Positions 50,522 through 59,396 of a stretch of 64,000 nt of DNA are shown piece by piece. The notes below the pieces were generated by a model. The model saw nothing but the letters and a program-made list of their open reading frames with translations. It was not told the origin of the DNA and made no database searches. The translations under genes and the position numbers were made by a program. Numbering within the stretch: the first letter of the stretch is position 1; every line of letters starts with the position of its first letter. Source of the DNA: an uncultured Porphyromonadaceae bacterium (GTDB lineage Bacteria; Bacteroidota; Bacteroidia; Bacteroidales; Muribaculaceae); contig URSD01000005.1 in the NCBI GenBank assembly GCA_900550395.1, forward strand, positions 1-64,000, in the 5' to 3' direction.

Positions 50522-52498
50522 TTACTTCGGCAGGATAGCCAGAGTATCCGTGCCGAGCTTGTGCTTGACCTCCGAGTGGCGTTTCACCATCGCCACGAAC
50601 GGGTCGGCGTCAAAGCAGCCGCGCACGCTCACGAAGTCGTTGTCGGCGGCATCGTCCGGAGAGTCTATGCCGAAGCCGGTGCGTGAGCGCAGCGAGTATT
50701 CCTTGGCGGCATCGTCCAGCAGCAGGTCGTTGAGAGTGGTTACGCTACGTTCCCAGCGGTGTATGATGGCGGCGACGTCATCGCGTGTGAGCTCGTCGAG
50801 CGCTTTGCCGTACCAGTCGGCGAAGTGCTCGTCGACCCATGTCCATTCCATGTCGTAATACTCTTTGTGCAGCCTCTGCCAGCGAATTTCTATTTCTTCA
50901 AGAGTTGTGACGCGCTGCTGTTCGATGTCTTCGCAGAGAGCGTCTACTTCGGATTTCGGTGCTATGAGGCCGCACACGTCCACCCATTGTCCGCGTCCTG
51001 CCAGATGGGTGCTGCGCAGGCGACGGTGCATTTCGTCTTCGTCGGCGCACGGCGTGGTGCCCAGACGGTTGATGATGGAGTTGCCCATGAACTTGTCGAT
51101 GGCAAGCGAGTAGTATTCGCGTCCGCGTCGCAGCGCCCGTGCGTCTATAGTCATGGACTGGAACGCGAGCCGTTCGGCGGTGAGGCCTGCTGTGCGTTCC
51201 AACGCGTTGAGCAGGTCGATGGCGCCCATCATCTTGCCCACGGTGTAGGGACTGAGGAGGTTGAAGTTGATGCAGTCGAGGCGGTGCGGGTCGCGGCGTT
51301 TGTCGCGTTTGGGCCACTTCTGCGCATCGCGTATTGTGCCGACGCTGCGCAGGTTGATGCCCGGTACGAGGAAGCTGCCGCCACGGTTCTCTATAAGATA
51401 GGAGAACGGCAGACGCGAGGTGTCGGGATGGTTGACGTGGCGTCCCATCACCAGCGAGAACGCTCCGATGCGCGCGGGCCAGAGAATGTAGGAGTCGCTC
51501 GTGGTCTTGCTGCCTCGCTCCACTACACCCTGATGGATGGGGCCGAGCTTGTACATATGATTGCTCTGGTTGGAGCCGGAACCTGCGTTAAGGAAAGAGA
51601 ACATGCCGGCTATGAGCAGGCTCGACTTGTGCATCGTCACGGTGTAGGGGCCGCCGAAAATTGCCGCCGCCTCGCCGTTCTCGCATGTGCAGTTGGCGAA
51701 GAAAAGCGAATCGTGCGCCGAGAACAGGTGGGCCAGCCGTGTGGCCTGGCCGATGAAGCAGTGGTTGACGAGCGCGCCGTCGTCCACGCAGCTGCCGGAG
51801 GCGAATATGAATCCCTCGGCGATGACGTCGCGGCCCACGCGCACGGGGTCGGCCTCGGAGCCGGTGATGGTGCCGTTCATCAGCCGCGTGGCGCCGCTGA
51901 CGGTGGCGTACGCGCCGATGTTGACATTGGTTATGGAGCCGGTGTTTACGATGCGGGCCTTGGTGCCGATGCGTCCGCGCTGTCCGTAAAGTTTCCCTGC
52001 GTGTATCTTGATTATGGTGCAGAGGCGCTCCACCATCTTGCGGCGGTCGCGGTACATGGCTATCAGGTAAGCGGTATGCGCCGACATGTTCTCGTATATC
52101 GGCACTTCGCGGCCGCCGGTTTCGTTCAGCACCGACACTTCCGTGCCTATGCCGAAACTGCTGTCGAGAGTACATATCAGTGCATCGGCGTTCTCTATAC
52201 ATACGCCGTCGGCTATGTCGTAGTTGCTGATGCTGTCGGCCACGCGGCGTATGAGTACGTCGTTTCCTACGCTGACATTGTGGAGCGTGACGTCGGTGAT
52301 GGCGCTGTGGCGTTGCAGGCCTCCCGCCATGGTGAATGTGCCTTCGAAGCGTCCAAGGCGGATGTCGCCGGAAAATTCAACATTGCGGATGTAGTCGGGG
52401 CGGAAGTCGTTGTCCACACGTACGCGCGACCAGTCGGCGCAGGTGCAACCCTGTGCTTCCATCGCGCTGATCTCTTGCTGGGTAAGACTGCGAATCAT
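50522..52498 (-). CDS. DUF4954 family protein (hexapeptide-repeat-like)
   Basis: 658 residues. The N-terminal and central part (about 40-420) has repeated turns with a left-handed beta-helix feel (NVSVGNDVLIRRVADS, IGTKARIVNTGSITNVNIGAYATVSGAT, SYILWPARIGAFSLVMGRHVNHPDTS). The last 200 residues are helical and charged, with several Trp/Tyr. DUF4954 proteins are widespread in Bacteroidetes and Spirochaetes and are uncharacterised; the fold suggests an acyl- or nucleotidyl-transferase-like enzyme. No signal peptide, so probably cytosolic. It has its own -7 box at 52533-52540. Confidence 0.85.
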   Translation of the reverse strand: MIRSLTQQEISAMEAQGCTCADWSRVRVDNDFRPDYIRNVEFSGDIRLGRFEGTFTMAGGLQRHSAITDVTLHNVSVGNDVLIRRVADSISNYDIADGVCIENADALICTLDSSFGIGTEVSVLNETGGREVPIYENMSAHTAYLIAMYRDRRKMVERLCTIIKIHAGKLYGQRGRIGTKARIVNTGSITNVNIGAYATVSGATRLMNGTITGSEADPVRVGRDVIAEGFIFASGSCVDDGALVNHCFIGQATRLAHLFSAHDSLFFANCTCENGEAAAIFGGPYTVTMHKSSLLIAGMFSFLNAGSGSNQSNHMYKLGPIHQGVVERGSKTTSDSYILWPARIGAFSLVMGRHVNHPDTSRLPFSYLIENRGGSFLVPGINLRSVGTIRDAQKWPKRDKRRDPHRLDCINFNLLSPYTVGKMMGAIDLLNALERTAGLTAERLAFQSMTIDARALRRGREYYSLAIDKFMGNSIINRLGTTPCADEDEMHRRLRSTHLAGRGQWVDVCGLIAPKSEVDALCEDIEQQRVTTLEEIEIRWQRLHKEYYDMEWTWVDEHFADWYGKALDELTRDDVAAIIHRWERSVTTLNDLLLDDAAKEYSLRSRTGFGIDSPDDAADNDFVSVRGCFDADPFVAMVKRHSEVKHKLGTDTLAILPK

Positions 52499-52532
52499 AA
52501 GGTAGTGAGCAATTGCATGTTGGTTGATGCCG

Positions 52533-52540
52533 CAAAATTA
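52533..52540 (-). promoter_or_regulatory. -7 box of the DUF4954 gene
   Basis: TAATTTTG on the minus strand, about 35 bp before the ATG at 52498. It lies just beyond the terminator of the preceding operon. Confidence 0.5.
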
Positions 52541-52575
52541 CAACAAAATTCGCAAATGCCCGGCATAGGAATGAA

Positions 52576-52612
52576 AAAATGCACGGGTGCAGATACTGTT
52601 CCCGTGCATTTT
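52576..52612 (-). terminator. Terminator after the second BlaR1-like gene
   Basis: A perfect 12-bp stem (AAAATGCACGGG, 52576-52587; complement 52601-52612) with a 13-nt loop and T-rich flanks on the minus strand. Confidence 0.85.
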
Positions 52613-52631
52613 CAATATATACAGCTAATTT

Positions 52632-54200
52632 CTATTTCTTCAGCTTGATTTCGACAACACCGTTAGGATAGTTGGGGTCTTCCTTGCGCACAGTGATACT
52701 TTCGATTGTGTTGGGATCAATGTTTTTCATGTCGGAGCAAGGCTTGCCGTCGACGGTGACATATGGCTTGTTTTTGTCGTCGGTGGTGTTGAGGTTGACA
52801 ACTACGGTTTTGTCGGCAGGCTTTGCGGAAGATACGGTGCCATCTGCTTTCTTCATTGTTCCGTAGCCTATGACCTGAACTTCGTCGAGAGTTTTGTCGG
52901 CAGGTTTTTCGGCCGCTTTCTCTTCATTGCCTCCGCTGAGCGCGAAATGCACGGGTAAGGAATAGGTGCATGCCACAGGTCGGCCGTTGCTGTCGCTGGC
53001 GGGAATCCATGCGGGCATATTCTCTACGACGCGTACGGCCTCGGCGTCGAGCTCCGACGATACGCCGCGAAGCACCGACACATCGCTCACGCGGCCGTCG
53101 GCTCCCACCATGAAGCGCACAACCACGCGGCCCTGCTCGTTGCGCTTCATGGCTTCGGCCGGGTACTTGATGTTGGTGGCGATATAGCGGTAAAGTTCAC
53201 TCTCGCCGCCCGGATATTGCGGCAGCTTTTCGGGTTTTGCTTGCCCGGATGCGGAAATGTTTGTAACTTTGCCCTTAGTTTCAGGCATGGCGAGGACTGA
53301 GGCGCTTTCTGCCTCAATGCTGCCGATTGCCGAAGCTACAGTGGGCGCACTTGTCGCCGCTGTCGCCAGCATGAGAGCCGGCGCGAGTGCCAGCACGCGC
53401 AGACGGCGCGCGGCACGGTTGGTTTGTTTGTTCATCATAGTGATACGTTTATAAATATTGCTGTGATTCAGGCTGTTGGCGAGCGACTCCAATCTCACGC
53501 CGGCAGCCTTTTCTATTAACAGTTTCTGATACTCCGCGGCGTCGAAGCCACGGCGCAACACGGCCTCGTCGGCCTGGTTCTCGTGGACGGTGCGCAGTTC
53601 GTGGCGCATGAGCCACGCGGCCGGGTTGTACCACATCAGGATACATGCGGCCTGTGCCAGTATCAGGTCTATCCAGTGATGTTCCTGCATATGGGCGCTT
53701 TCGTGTGCGGTCACTATGTCGGCATTGTACTGCATGTCGTTCTTACCCAGCACTATGTAGTGCATGAAGCTGAACGGTACGGAGCAGTTTTCCAGCACGA
53801 TGGTCGTGACGCCCTCGTGGCGTGTCCGCTTGCCCATGCGCACAATCAGGGCGAGCCGGACGACAGAAAGAAGGGTGAGTGCGGCGACGACGGCCATGCC
53901 TGCGAGAAATATCGCGGGTAATATCCGCACGAACCATTGGGCTGGCGCGGGAGCAGCCTCAACAGCTGCCTGCGGCATGTCGAATGTGGCGATGACGGCA
54001 GATACCGACAGCGGCTGATGCAGCATCTCGGGCCATAGGGAGGACAGCGCAACGCCGGCGAAGCTCGCAAGATATATGGTAAGGAGTGCCGCGCGGTTCA
54101 GTCCCGGCTGTTTCTCTCCGCTGAGCAACATACGGTATGTAGCGTAGCCGAACAGGAGAAACACGCTGCTGTAAAGCGAATAGGAAAGGAGTGCGCCCAT
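52632..54200 (-). CDS. M56 family metallopeptidase with TonB C-terminal domain (BlaR1-like)
   Basis: 522 residues. The same N-terminal topology as the 48023 gene: helices at about 5-22, 36-56 and 93-115, zinc site HESAH (166-170), VHENQAD (about 206-211), a helix near 272-290. The periplasmic part holds a TonB C-terminal domain (about 325-415: LPQYPGGESELYRYIATNIKYPAEAM...GRVVVRFMVGADGRVSDVSVLRG). It ends in a plug-like segment, with PYVTVDGKPCSDMKNIDPNTIESITV. No beta-lactam-binding domain is present. The TonB domain suggests contact with an outer-membrane receptor. The gene starts 3 bp after the second blaI stop. Confidence 0.9.
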   Translation of the reverse strand: MGALLSYSLYSSVFLLFGYATYRMLLSGEKQPGLNRAALLTIYLASFAGVALSSLWPEMLHQPLSVSAVIATFDMPQAAVEAAPAPAQWFVRILPAIFLAGMAVVAALTLLSVVRLALIVRMGKRTRHEGVTTIVLENCSVPFSFMHYIVLGKNDMQYNADIVTAHESAHMQEHHWIDLILAQAACILMWYNPAAWLMRHELRTVHENQADEAVLRRGFDAAEYQKLLIEKAAGVRLESLANSLNHSNIYKRITMMNKQTNRAARRLRVLALAPALMLATAATSAPTVASAIGSIEAESASVLAMPETKGKVTNISASGQAKPEKLPQYPGGESELYRYIATNIKYPAEAMKRNEQGRVVVRFMVGADGRVSDVSVLRGVSSELDAEAVRVVENMPAWIPASDSNGRPVACTYSLPVHFALSGGNEEKAAEKPADKTLDEVQVIGYGTMKKADGTVSSAKPADKTVVVNLNTTDDKNKPYVTVDGKPCSDMKNIDPNTIESITVRKEDPNYPNGVVEIKLKK

Positions 54201-54203
54201 GGT

Positions 54204-54578
54204 TCAGGAATTTCGTCTTTTTTCAATCATCTTAATTATCTCGCGCAACTCGTCGACCGACACTTTTTCTTCCTCTACGAGTGCCGATACCGCTGAGGCG
54301 TAGCTGTTGTTGAAGTAGCTTTTGACAACTTGTGCCAAAGAGCGATCGCGGAAATCTTCGGGACGGGCGGTGGCATGGTAGCGGTAGCCGGGTCCTACGG
54401 CTTCATGTCCTACGAATCCTTTTTCTTCCAGAATGCGCACTGTAGTCGACACCGTGTTGACATGTGGACGCGGATCGGGGTAGTGGGTGAGCATTTCCCG
54501 AACGCTCAGGGGACCGTACTGCCACAGCATTCCCATTATCTCCTGTTCCTTTTCTGTAAGTTTATTGTGTTTTGCCAT
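54204..54578 (-). CDS. BlaI/MecI/CopY family transcriptional repressor (second copy)
   Basis: 124 residues, paralogous to the 49467 gene (TEKEQEIMGMLWQYGPLSVREMLTHYPDPRPHVNTVSTTVRILEEKGFVGHE in overlapping parts; C-terminal FRDRSLAQVVKSYFNNSYASAVSALVEEEKVSVDELREIIKMI). Winged-helix repressor, presumably inactivated through the M56 sensor encoded next to it. Two AACTA-N6-TAGTT operators flank its promoter, in the same arrangement as in the first module. Confidence 0.92.
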   Translation of the reverse strand: MAKHNKLTEKEQEIMGMLWQYGPLSVREMLTHYPDPRPHVNTVSTTVRILEEKGFVGHEAVGPGYRYHATARPEDFRDRSLAQVVKSYFNNSYASAVSALVEEEKVSVDELREIIKMIEKRRNS

Positions 54579-54633
54579 AACTAATCTTTTAGTTGATGTG
54601 GCAAAGGTATAACTAAAAAATTAGTTACGCAAA
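54579..54633 (-). promoter_or_regulatory. Promoter and twin operators of the second blaI-blaR1 module
   Basis: Operators AACTAATCTTTTAGTT (54579-54594) and AACTAAAAAATTAGTT (54611-54626) flank the -7 box TACCTTTG (54602-54609). TTTG at 54630-54633 lies 20 bp upstream of it. The half-sites AACTA/TAGTT are the same as in the first module, but the central six bases differ. Confidence 0.85.
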
Positions 54634-54681
54634 TTTTTGTGAAAAAAAATATCGTTTGACCGTTGATTGCAAAATCTTGTG

Positions 54682-54689
54682 TATCTTTG
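54682..54689 (+). promoter_or_regulatory. -7 box of the nrnA-glmM operon
   Basis: TATCTTTG fits TAnnTTTG and lies 17 bp before the nrnA ATG at 54706. It excludes an alternative upstream start at 54667. The best -33 candidate, TTTG at 54655-54658, is 23 bp away. Confidence 0.65.
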
Positions 54690-54705
54690 TCGAATAATTG
54701 GAACG

Positions 54706-55743
54706 ATGATAAATCGAATAATTAAAGAAGAAAATGTGCGCAGGCTGCACCGCCTGCTTGCCGATGCCCGCAAAGTGGCTATCATCTGCCATGTCGGCCC
54801 GGATGGCGATGCCGTGGGTTCGTCGCTCGCCTTGGCTCATGTGCTCGGTACACTGGGCAAGGAGGCCCGCTGTATAATCCCTGACGCCACCTCGGCGTTG
54901 CTGATGCGTCTGCCCGAGGCAAAGGAACTGGTCGATGCCTGCCGGCATGCCGATTTCGCACGTACTCTCCTTCTGGATGCCGACCTGATATTCTGCCTTG
55001 ACTTCAACGAGCCGCGGCGTGTCGACCGCATGGCCGATACTCTGCTGGCTGCCAAGGCGCCGAAGGTGATGATCGACCACCATGAGAATCCTGCCGATTT
55101 CGCCACTGTGGCCATATCGCATCCTGAGATGGCTGCTACGTGCTATCTGCTGTTCCGTGTGCTCTGCCGCCTGGAACTGCTTCCTTATATTGATGCTACG
55201 GCGGCGACACAGCTCCTCGCCGGCATCATGACCGACACCGGCGGTTTCTCCTACAACTGCGACGACCCTGAACTATATGAGGTCGTGGCCGAACTGATGC
55301 GCCACGGAGCCGACCGTCCGTTTCTTCAGAAACTGCTTTTCAACACCGTTTCCGAAAATGCCATGCGTCTGAACGCGTACGCAGTAGATAAAAAAATGGA
55401 GGTGTATCCCGACATGGGCGCCGCGCTGATAACCCTCAGCCGTGCCGAGCTTAATCGCTATCACTATTGTAAGGGCGATACCGAAAGCCTCGTGAACCGG
55501 CCGCTTGCCATTCCGGGCGTCATTTACTCGTGCTTCATGCGCGAGGAAGAGCATTACATCAAGGTGTCGATGCGCAGTCAGGGCGATTTCCCCGTGAATG
55601 AAATATGTGCCGGACATTTCAGCGGAGGCGGACACATCAATGCCGCCGGCGGTGAATACCACGGCACTCTTGAGGAAGCCGCCGAGGCTTTCCGCAAACT
55701 TATGACTGACAACAAGAACAAATACATCAAGCACAATGCATAA
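54706..55743 (+). CDS. nrnA: DHH family phosphoesterase, NrnA-like oligoribonuclease
   Basis: 345 residues. DHH domain with HVGPDGDAVGSSLAL (metal ligands), a conserved CLDFNEP aspartate and the name-giving IDHHENP, then the DHHA1 domain with the substrate loop GHFSGGGHINAAGG. NrnA proteins degrade short RNA oligonucleotides and dephosphorylate 3'-phosphoadenosine 5'-phosphate. The start at 54706 follows the -7 box. It overlaps the DUF4827 gene by 8 bp, so the two are translationally coupled. Confidence 0.9.
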   Translation: MINRIIKEENVRRLHRLLADARKVAIICHVGPDGDAVGSSLALAHVLGTLGKEARCIIPDATSALLMRLPEAKELVDACRHADFARTLLLDADLIFCLDFNEPRRVDRMADTLLAAKAPKVMIDHHENPADFATVAISHPEMAATCYLLFRVLCRLELLPYIDATAATQLLAGIMTDTGGFSYNCDDPELYEVVAELMRHGADRPFLQKLLFNTVSENAMRLNAYAVDKKMEVYPDMGAALITLSRAELNRYHYCKGDTESLVNRPLAIPGVIYSCFMREEEHYIKVSMRSQGDFPVNEICAGHFSGGGHINAAGGEYHGTLEEAAEAFRKLMTDNKNKYIKHNA

Positions 55744-56314
55744 ATCACTCCGAAACATAGCGCTTGCCGCGATTGCCCTTGCCGGCGCGTCGCTTGCCTC
55801 GTCGTGCGAGGATTCCAAAAGCTATGCCGAGCTTCTTGACGACGAGAACCACTATGTGAACATGTATCTCGCCAACCAGCGTGTAGAGCCGAAGATTCCG
55901 GCCGACACCGTGTTCGAGACCGGTCCCAATGCTCCTTACTATCGTCTTGACGAGGACGGCAACCTCTACATGCAGGTGCTCGACGCGGGTACAAAGGATA
56001 ATAAGGTGAAAGACGATGAGCTGATATATTTCCGCTTCACCCGCTTCTCGCTTTATGGCTATAAGGGCGGCGTGCTCACCGGTGGCGTAGGCAACGAAAA
56101 TGATCTCAGTTTCAACAATACGTCATTCCGCTACGGCAACTATCAGCTCACCAGCTCCAGTCAGTGGGGAGCCGGCATACAGTATCCGCTGTCGCTGCTC
56201 CCGGTGGACTGCGAGGTGAACATCATCATCAAGTCGCAGTACGGACTGACCAACGAGATTGCAGAGGTCGTGCCCTATATGTATCACATCCGTTATTATC
56301 GTCCGAAGATATGA
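55736..56314 (+). CDS. DUF4827 family lipoprotein
   Basis: 192 residues with a lipoprotein signal (ALAGASLASSC). The mature protein contains YAELLDDENHYVNMYLANQRVEPKIPAD, YYRLDEDGNLYMQVLDAGT and GAGIQYPLSLLPVDCEVNIIIKSQYGLT. This matches DUF4827, an FKBP-like-fold lipoprotein family restricted to Bacteroidetes. Whether it has prolyl-isomerase activity is not known. It lies between nrnA and glmM, overlapping both (8 bp and 4 bp). Confidence 0.85.
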   Translation: MHKSLRNIALAAIALAGASLASSCEDSKSYAELLDDENHYVNMYLANQRVEPKIPADTVFETGPNAPYYRLDEDGNLYMQVLDAGTKDNKVKDDELIYFRFTRFSLYGYKGGVLTGGVGNENDLSFNNTSFRYGNYQLTSSSQWGAGIQYPLSLLPVDCEVNIIIKSQYGLTNEIAEVVPYMYHIRYYRPKI

Positions 56315-57696
56315 CACTCATCAAATCAATTTCAGGTATCCGCGGCACAATCGGCGGCCGTCCCGGCGACGCCCTTACCGCGCAGGACATTGTGCGCTTC
56401 ACCGCAGCATATGCGGCATTCATAGAAAAGAACACCACGCGCACGTCGCGTCTCATCGTGGTGGGTCGCGACGCCCGCCTCAGCGGCGACATGGTGGCCC
56501 GTCTCGTCACTGGCACACTCATGAGCATGGGCTTCGACGTGGTGAACATAGGCCTTGCGTCCACGCCTACAACCGAACTCGCAGTGACGATGGAAGGCGC
56601 CTGTGGCGGTATCATACTGACTGCGTCGCACAATCCGCGCCAGTGGAACGCCCTTAAGCTTCTCAATGAGCGCGGCGAATTCCTTAACGACGCCGAGGGC
56701 CGCGAAGTGCTCCGCATCGCCGATGCCGGCGAATACACTTATGCAGAGATTGACGGCATAGGCCACGAGTACGTGAACAATACCTACAACCGCCGCCACA
56801 TCGACGCCGTACTGGCTCTTCCCGCCGTGGATGTCGAGGCTATACGGCGCGCAGGATTCCGTGTCGCTGTAGATGCGGTGAACAGCGTCGGCGGTACGGT
56901 GATTCCACAGCTGCTCCGTGCGCTGGGCGTTTCGGAAGTGGTGGAGCTCAACTGCGAGCCAAACGGAAAATTCGCACATACTCCCGAGCCTATTCCCGAA
57001 AACCTCACAGGCATCTCCGACCTGATGCGCGGAGGCGTGGCCGACGTGGGCTTTGTTGTCGATCCCGATGTGGACCGTCTTGCCATCGTGCAGGAGAACG
57101 GCGAGATGTTCGGCGAAGAATATACTCTTGTCAGCGTGGCTGACTATGTGCTGGGACTGACACCCGGTGCGACGGTCAGCAACCTTAGCTCGTCGCGCGC
57201 GCTGCGCGACGTCACCCATGCCCACGGCTGCCGCTACGAGGCCGCCGCCGTTGGTGAGGTGAATGTAACCACCAAGATGAAGGAGATCGGCGCCGTGATC
57301 GGCGGCGAGGGCAATGGCGGAGTCATCTATCCCGAACTGCACTATGGCCGTGACGCTCTGGTGGGCGTGGCCTTGTTCCTCACGCTGCTTGCCAAGTCCG
57401 GCAAGAAAGTGAGCGAGCTGCGCGCCACCTATCCTCCGTACTCCATCTATAAGACGAAAGTGTCGCTCGCTCCCACGCTCTACATCGACGCGCTGCTCGA
57501 TGCCGTGAAGAAACGCTTTGCAGGCGAGGAGATTACCGATATCGACGGCGTCAAGATTGATTTCGCCGACTCATGGGTGCATCTGCGTCGCAGCAACACT
57601 GAGCCCATCATCCGCGTCTACGCCGAAGCCGCCACTCCCGAGGCCGCACAGACGCTCGGCGAGGATGTAAAAGCCATCATCACCGGCATGCTCTGA
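56311..57696 (+). CDS. glmM: Phosphoglucosamine mutase
   Basis: 461 residues from the ATG at 56311, which forms an ATGA overlap with the DUF4827 stop. Alpha-D-phosphohexomutase fold: catalytic phosphoserine Ser106 in TASHNP, metal loop DPDVDRL, sugar-binding GGEGNGG and phosphate-binding RSNTEPIIRV. It should convert glucosamine-6-P to glucosamine-1-P on the way to UDP-GlcNAc for peptidoglycan. Assignment to GlmM over phosphomannomutase rests on overall family similarity in Bacteroidetes. A terminator follows. Confidence 0.88.
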   Translation: MTLIKSISGIRGTIGGRPGDALTAQDIVRFTAAYAAFIEKNTTRTSRLIVVGRDARLSGDMVARLVTGTLMSMGFDVVNIGLASTPTTELAVTMEGACGGIILTASHNPRQWNALKLLNERGEFLNDAEGREVLRIADAGEYTYAEIDGIGHEYVNNTYNRRHIDAVLALPAVDVEAIRRAGFRVAVDAVNSVGGTVIPQLLRALGVSEVVELNCEPNGKFAHTPEPIPENLTGISDLMRGGVADVGFVVDPDVDRLAIVQENGEMFGEEYTLVSVADYVLGLTPGATVSNLSSSRALRDVTHAHGCRYEAAAVGEVNVTTKMKEIGAVIGGEGNGGVIYPELHYGRDALVGVALFLTLLAKSGKKVSELRATYPPYSIYKTKVSLAPTLYIDALLDAVKKRFAGEEITDIDGVKIDFADSWVHLRRSNTEPIIRVYAEAATPEAAQTLGEDVKAIITGML

Positions 57697-57719
57697 TGTA
57701 AACGAAAAGATACATTGAT

Positions 57720-57749
57720 GCGGCGAGGCTCCGGACGGGGCCTCGCCGC
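57720..57749. terminator. Terminator between glmM and the DUF4491 gene
   Basis: A perfect 10-bp GC-rich stem (GCGGCGAGGC / GCCTCGCCGC) with a 10-nt loop in the 67-bp gap between convergent genes. There is no strong T-run, so it is weaker than the others. Confidence 0.6.
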
Positions 57750-57763
57750 TGGCGTTTAGTCGT

Positions 57764-58075
57764 TCAATAGTCGGTGCGGCGCGGATTGCGGGGAAACCAT
57801 CCCTTGCGTACTCGCTGGCGCTGCTCGAAGACCTCGAGGATGCTCCAGAATGACGAAAAGGCCGTGACGCCAAGCAGAGAGGACCAGAACACATCGGCCA
57901 CGATTATGGATGCGCCGAGCATCACGATGCCCAGCAGCAGGAACACCCACCAGCATCGTACGCCGAAATAATATTCGCCTTTGATTACTATGGGGTGAAA
58001 CAGACCTATTATGAGGAAAGTGCATGCTCCGATGGCTATGCCGAGCAGATTATGGCTTTGCAGGAATTCTATCAT
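57764..58075 (-). CDS. DUF4491 family membrane protein
   Basis: 103 residues with three hydrophobic helices (about 9-30, 38-62 and 63-82). The family pattern is NLLGIAIGACTFLIIGLFHPIVIKGEYYFG (in parts) and a conserved basic C-terminus with RQRVRKGWFPRNPRR. DUF4491 proteins are small inner-membrane proteins of unknown function. It lies 10 bp after the DUF2851 gene and is probably cotranscribed. Confidence 0.85.
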   Translation of the reverse strand: MIEFLQSHNLLGIAIGACTFLIIGLFHPIVIKGEYYFGVRCWWVFLLLGIVMLGASIIVADVFWSSLLGVTAFSSFWSILEVFEQRQRVRKGWFPRNPRRTDY

Positions 58076-58085
58076 GTCGTATGTG

Positions 58086-59390
58086 TTAGGCGGGAGTGTA
58101 TTTCGCTTTATGGCATAGGAACTGATGTCCCAGGCGGCAGTACAGGCATTTGCGGGTCTCGCAGTAGTTGCGGCGCAGGTGTATCACGGCTTGCGATGTG
58201 AACGCGTCGGTGCAGTGTACGCCCGCGCCCTCGAAGAGGCGCGTGATGGTGTTCTGCTCGGCCGGAATTTGTTCCAGAAGGGTTACGGCGAGGCTTTGCA
58301 GGCGTTCGTCGCCGAAGAATGTGCCGTAGGCATGCAGCAGCGGGACTATGGCGTTGATTACCAGTATGTCGATGCTCTGCTTGCTGAAGGCGCGCGACGG
58401 AGCCGACCCCGATGGCGCGCCGAAGTGGTAGCGGCGCACCCAGTAGTAGGGCAGTGTTATGTCGAAGAGGGCCCTCGCCTCGTCAAGGGTTGAGACGCTG
58501 CATGCACGTGAGGCGATGGTGAAGCCTTCTGTCACCATCGCCGCGAGTGCCGCTATGCGCCGGTGCGGAAAATTGTGCGGACGTGTGCGCGACATCCGCC
58601 ACACCACGCCGTCCGGCGGCGTGAGGTTGAATTTGTGGCGCAGGAATGTGTATTCGCGGCGCATTATCCGCACGTATGTGTCTTCCTCGTCCCCGGTTTC
58701 CGGCGCGTCGGGCAGGAGGCCGGCAAGTCCGAACAGAAGCCCTTCCACGGCGCCCGGGTCGTCGCGGTGCTTCAGCAGAGTGCGCAGCGGTACGCCCAGC
58801 GCGAGCTGCTCGAATGCCTGACCGTTGAGTCCGAAGCCCAACGCTCTGGCAAGCGTGACGTAGAATGCCTCGGTCCAGTTGCCGTCGAGACGCTTTACGA
58901 GCGCCGTTATGCGGTCCGACTTCTCGTACAGTCGTTCAAAGGCCATCGCCGTGATGCAGTCGGTGATGTAGATGCGCGGCGCTTCTTTCAGCTCGTTGTA
59001 GCATGCGAGGCGGTCGGTGGGCGAGTCGACCATATTCACGTAGCGATTATGGAAATCGGGAGCGCAACGCATCACCATCTGCGGCAGCGTGCGACCGTTG
59101 GCAACCGTTATGCGGCAGTCCTCGGCGCCGACCACATGCAGGATGACCGACGAGTAGGCCGGATCGTCGTCGTGTCCGTGGCGGTGCCAGTCGGAAGCCC
59201 GCAGATGCATCTCCACATTGCCGCACCACATGCGTTCCCCTATGCGCACCTTCGCGTTGAAGAAGTCGGGCCCGGCATCATGGTTGAGCTGTCCGGGGTC
59301 GACAATTTCCACGCGCTCGCCGTCGGTAGTTACCATATCGGCCTGCAACACGAGGCGGTGTTGCCACACATAGTGCATCAGTCGCTCCAT
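58086..59390 (-). CDS. DUF2851 family protein
   Basis: 434 residues from the ATG at 59390 (MERLMHYVWQHRL), the usual DUF2851 start. A possible TTG start three codons upstream lies inside the -7 box and is rejected. Family motifs: DPGQLNHDAGPDFFNAKVRIG, WCGNVEMHLRASDWHRHGHD and SSVILHVVG. The C-terminus has four Cys in CETRKCLYCRLGHQFLC, a possible metal site. The N-terminal part resembles nuclease-type folds, but the function is unknown. Divergent from rpiB. Confidence 0.85.
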   Translation of the reverse strand: MERLMHYVWQHRLVLQADMVTTDGERVEIVDPGQLNHDAGPDFFNAKVRIGERMWCGNVEMHLRASDWHRHGHDDDPAYSSVILHVVGAEDCRITVANGRTLPQMVMRCAPDFHNRYVNMVDSPTDRLACYNELKEAPRIYITDCITAMAFERLYEKSDRITALVKRLDGNWTEAFYVTLARALGFGLNGQAFEQLALGVPLRTLLKHRDDPGAVEGLLFGLAGLLPDAPETGDEEDTYVRIMRREYTFLRHKFNLTPPDGVVWRMSRTRPHNFPHRRIAALAAMVTEGFTIASRACSVSTLDEARALFDITLPYYWVRRYHFGAPSGSAPSRAFSKQSIDILVINAIVPLLHAYGTFFGDERLQSLAVTLLEQIPAEQNTITRLFEGAGVHCTDAFTSQAVIHLRRNYCETRKCLYCRLGHQFLCHKAKYTPA

Positions 59391-59396
59391 TTGCGT

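Noticed and set aside
50759..52648. A 629-codon open frame on the plus strand opposite the DUF4954 gene
   Set aside because: The length is impressive, but the sequence is a Val/Ala/His-rich mirror of the DUF4954 gene, has no promoter and no domain, and runs across the DUF4954 promoter.
48023..54578. Classical beta-lactam resistance regulon
   Set aside because: Although the BlaI/BlaR1 families are present, the sensors lack the penicillin-binding domain and no beta-lactamase or mecA-like gene is in the window, so resistance was not assigned.
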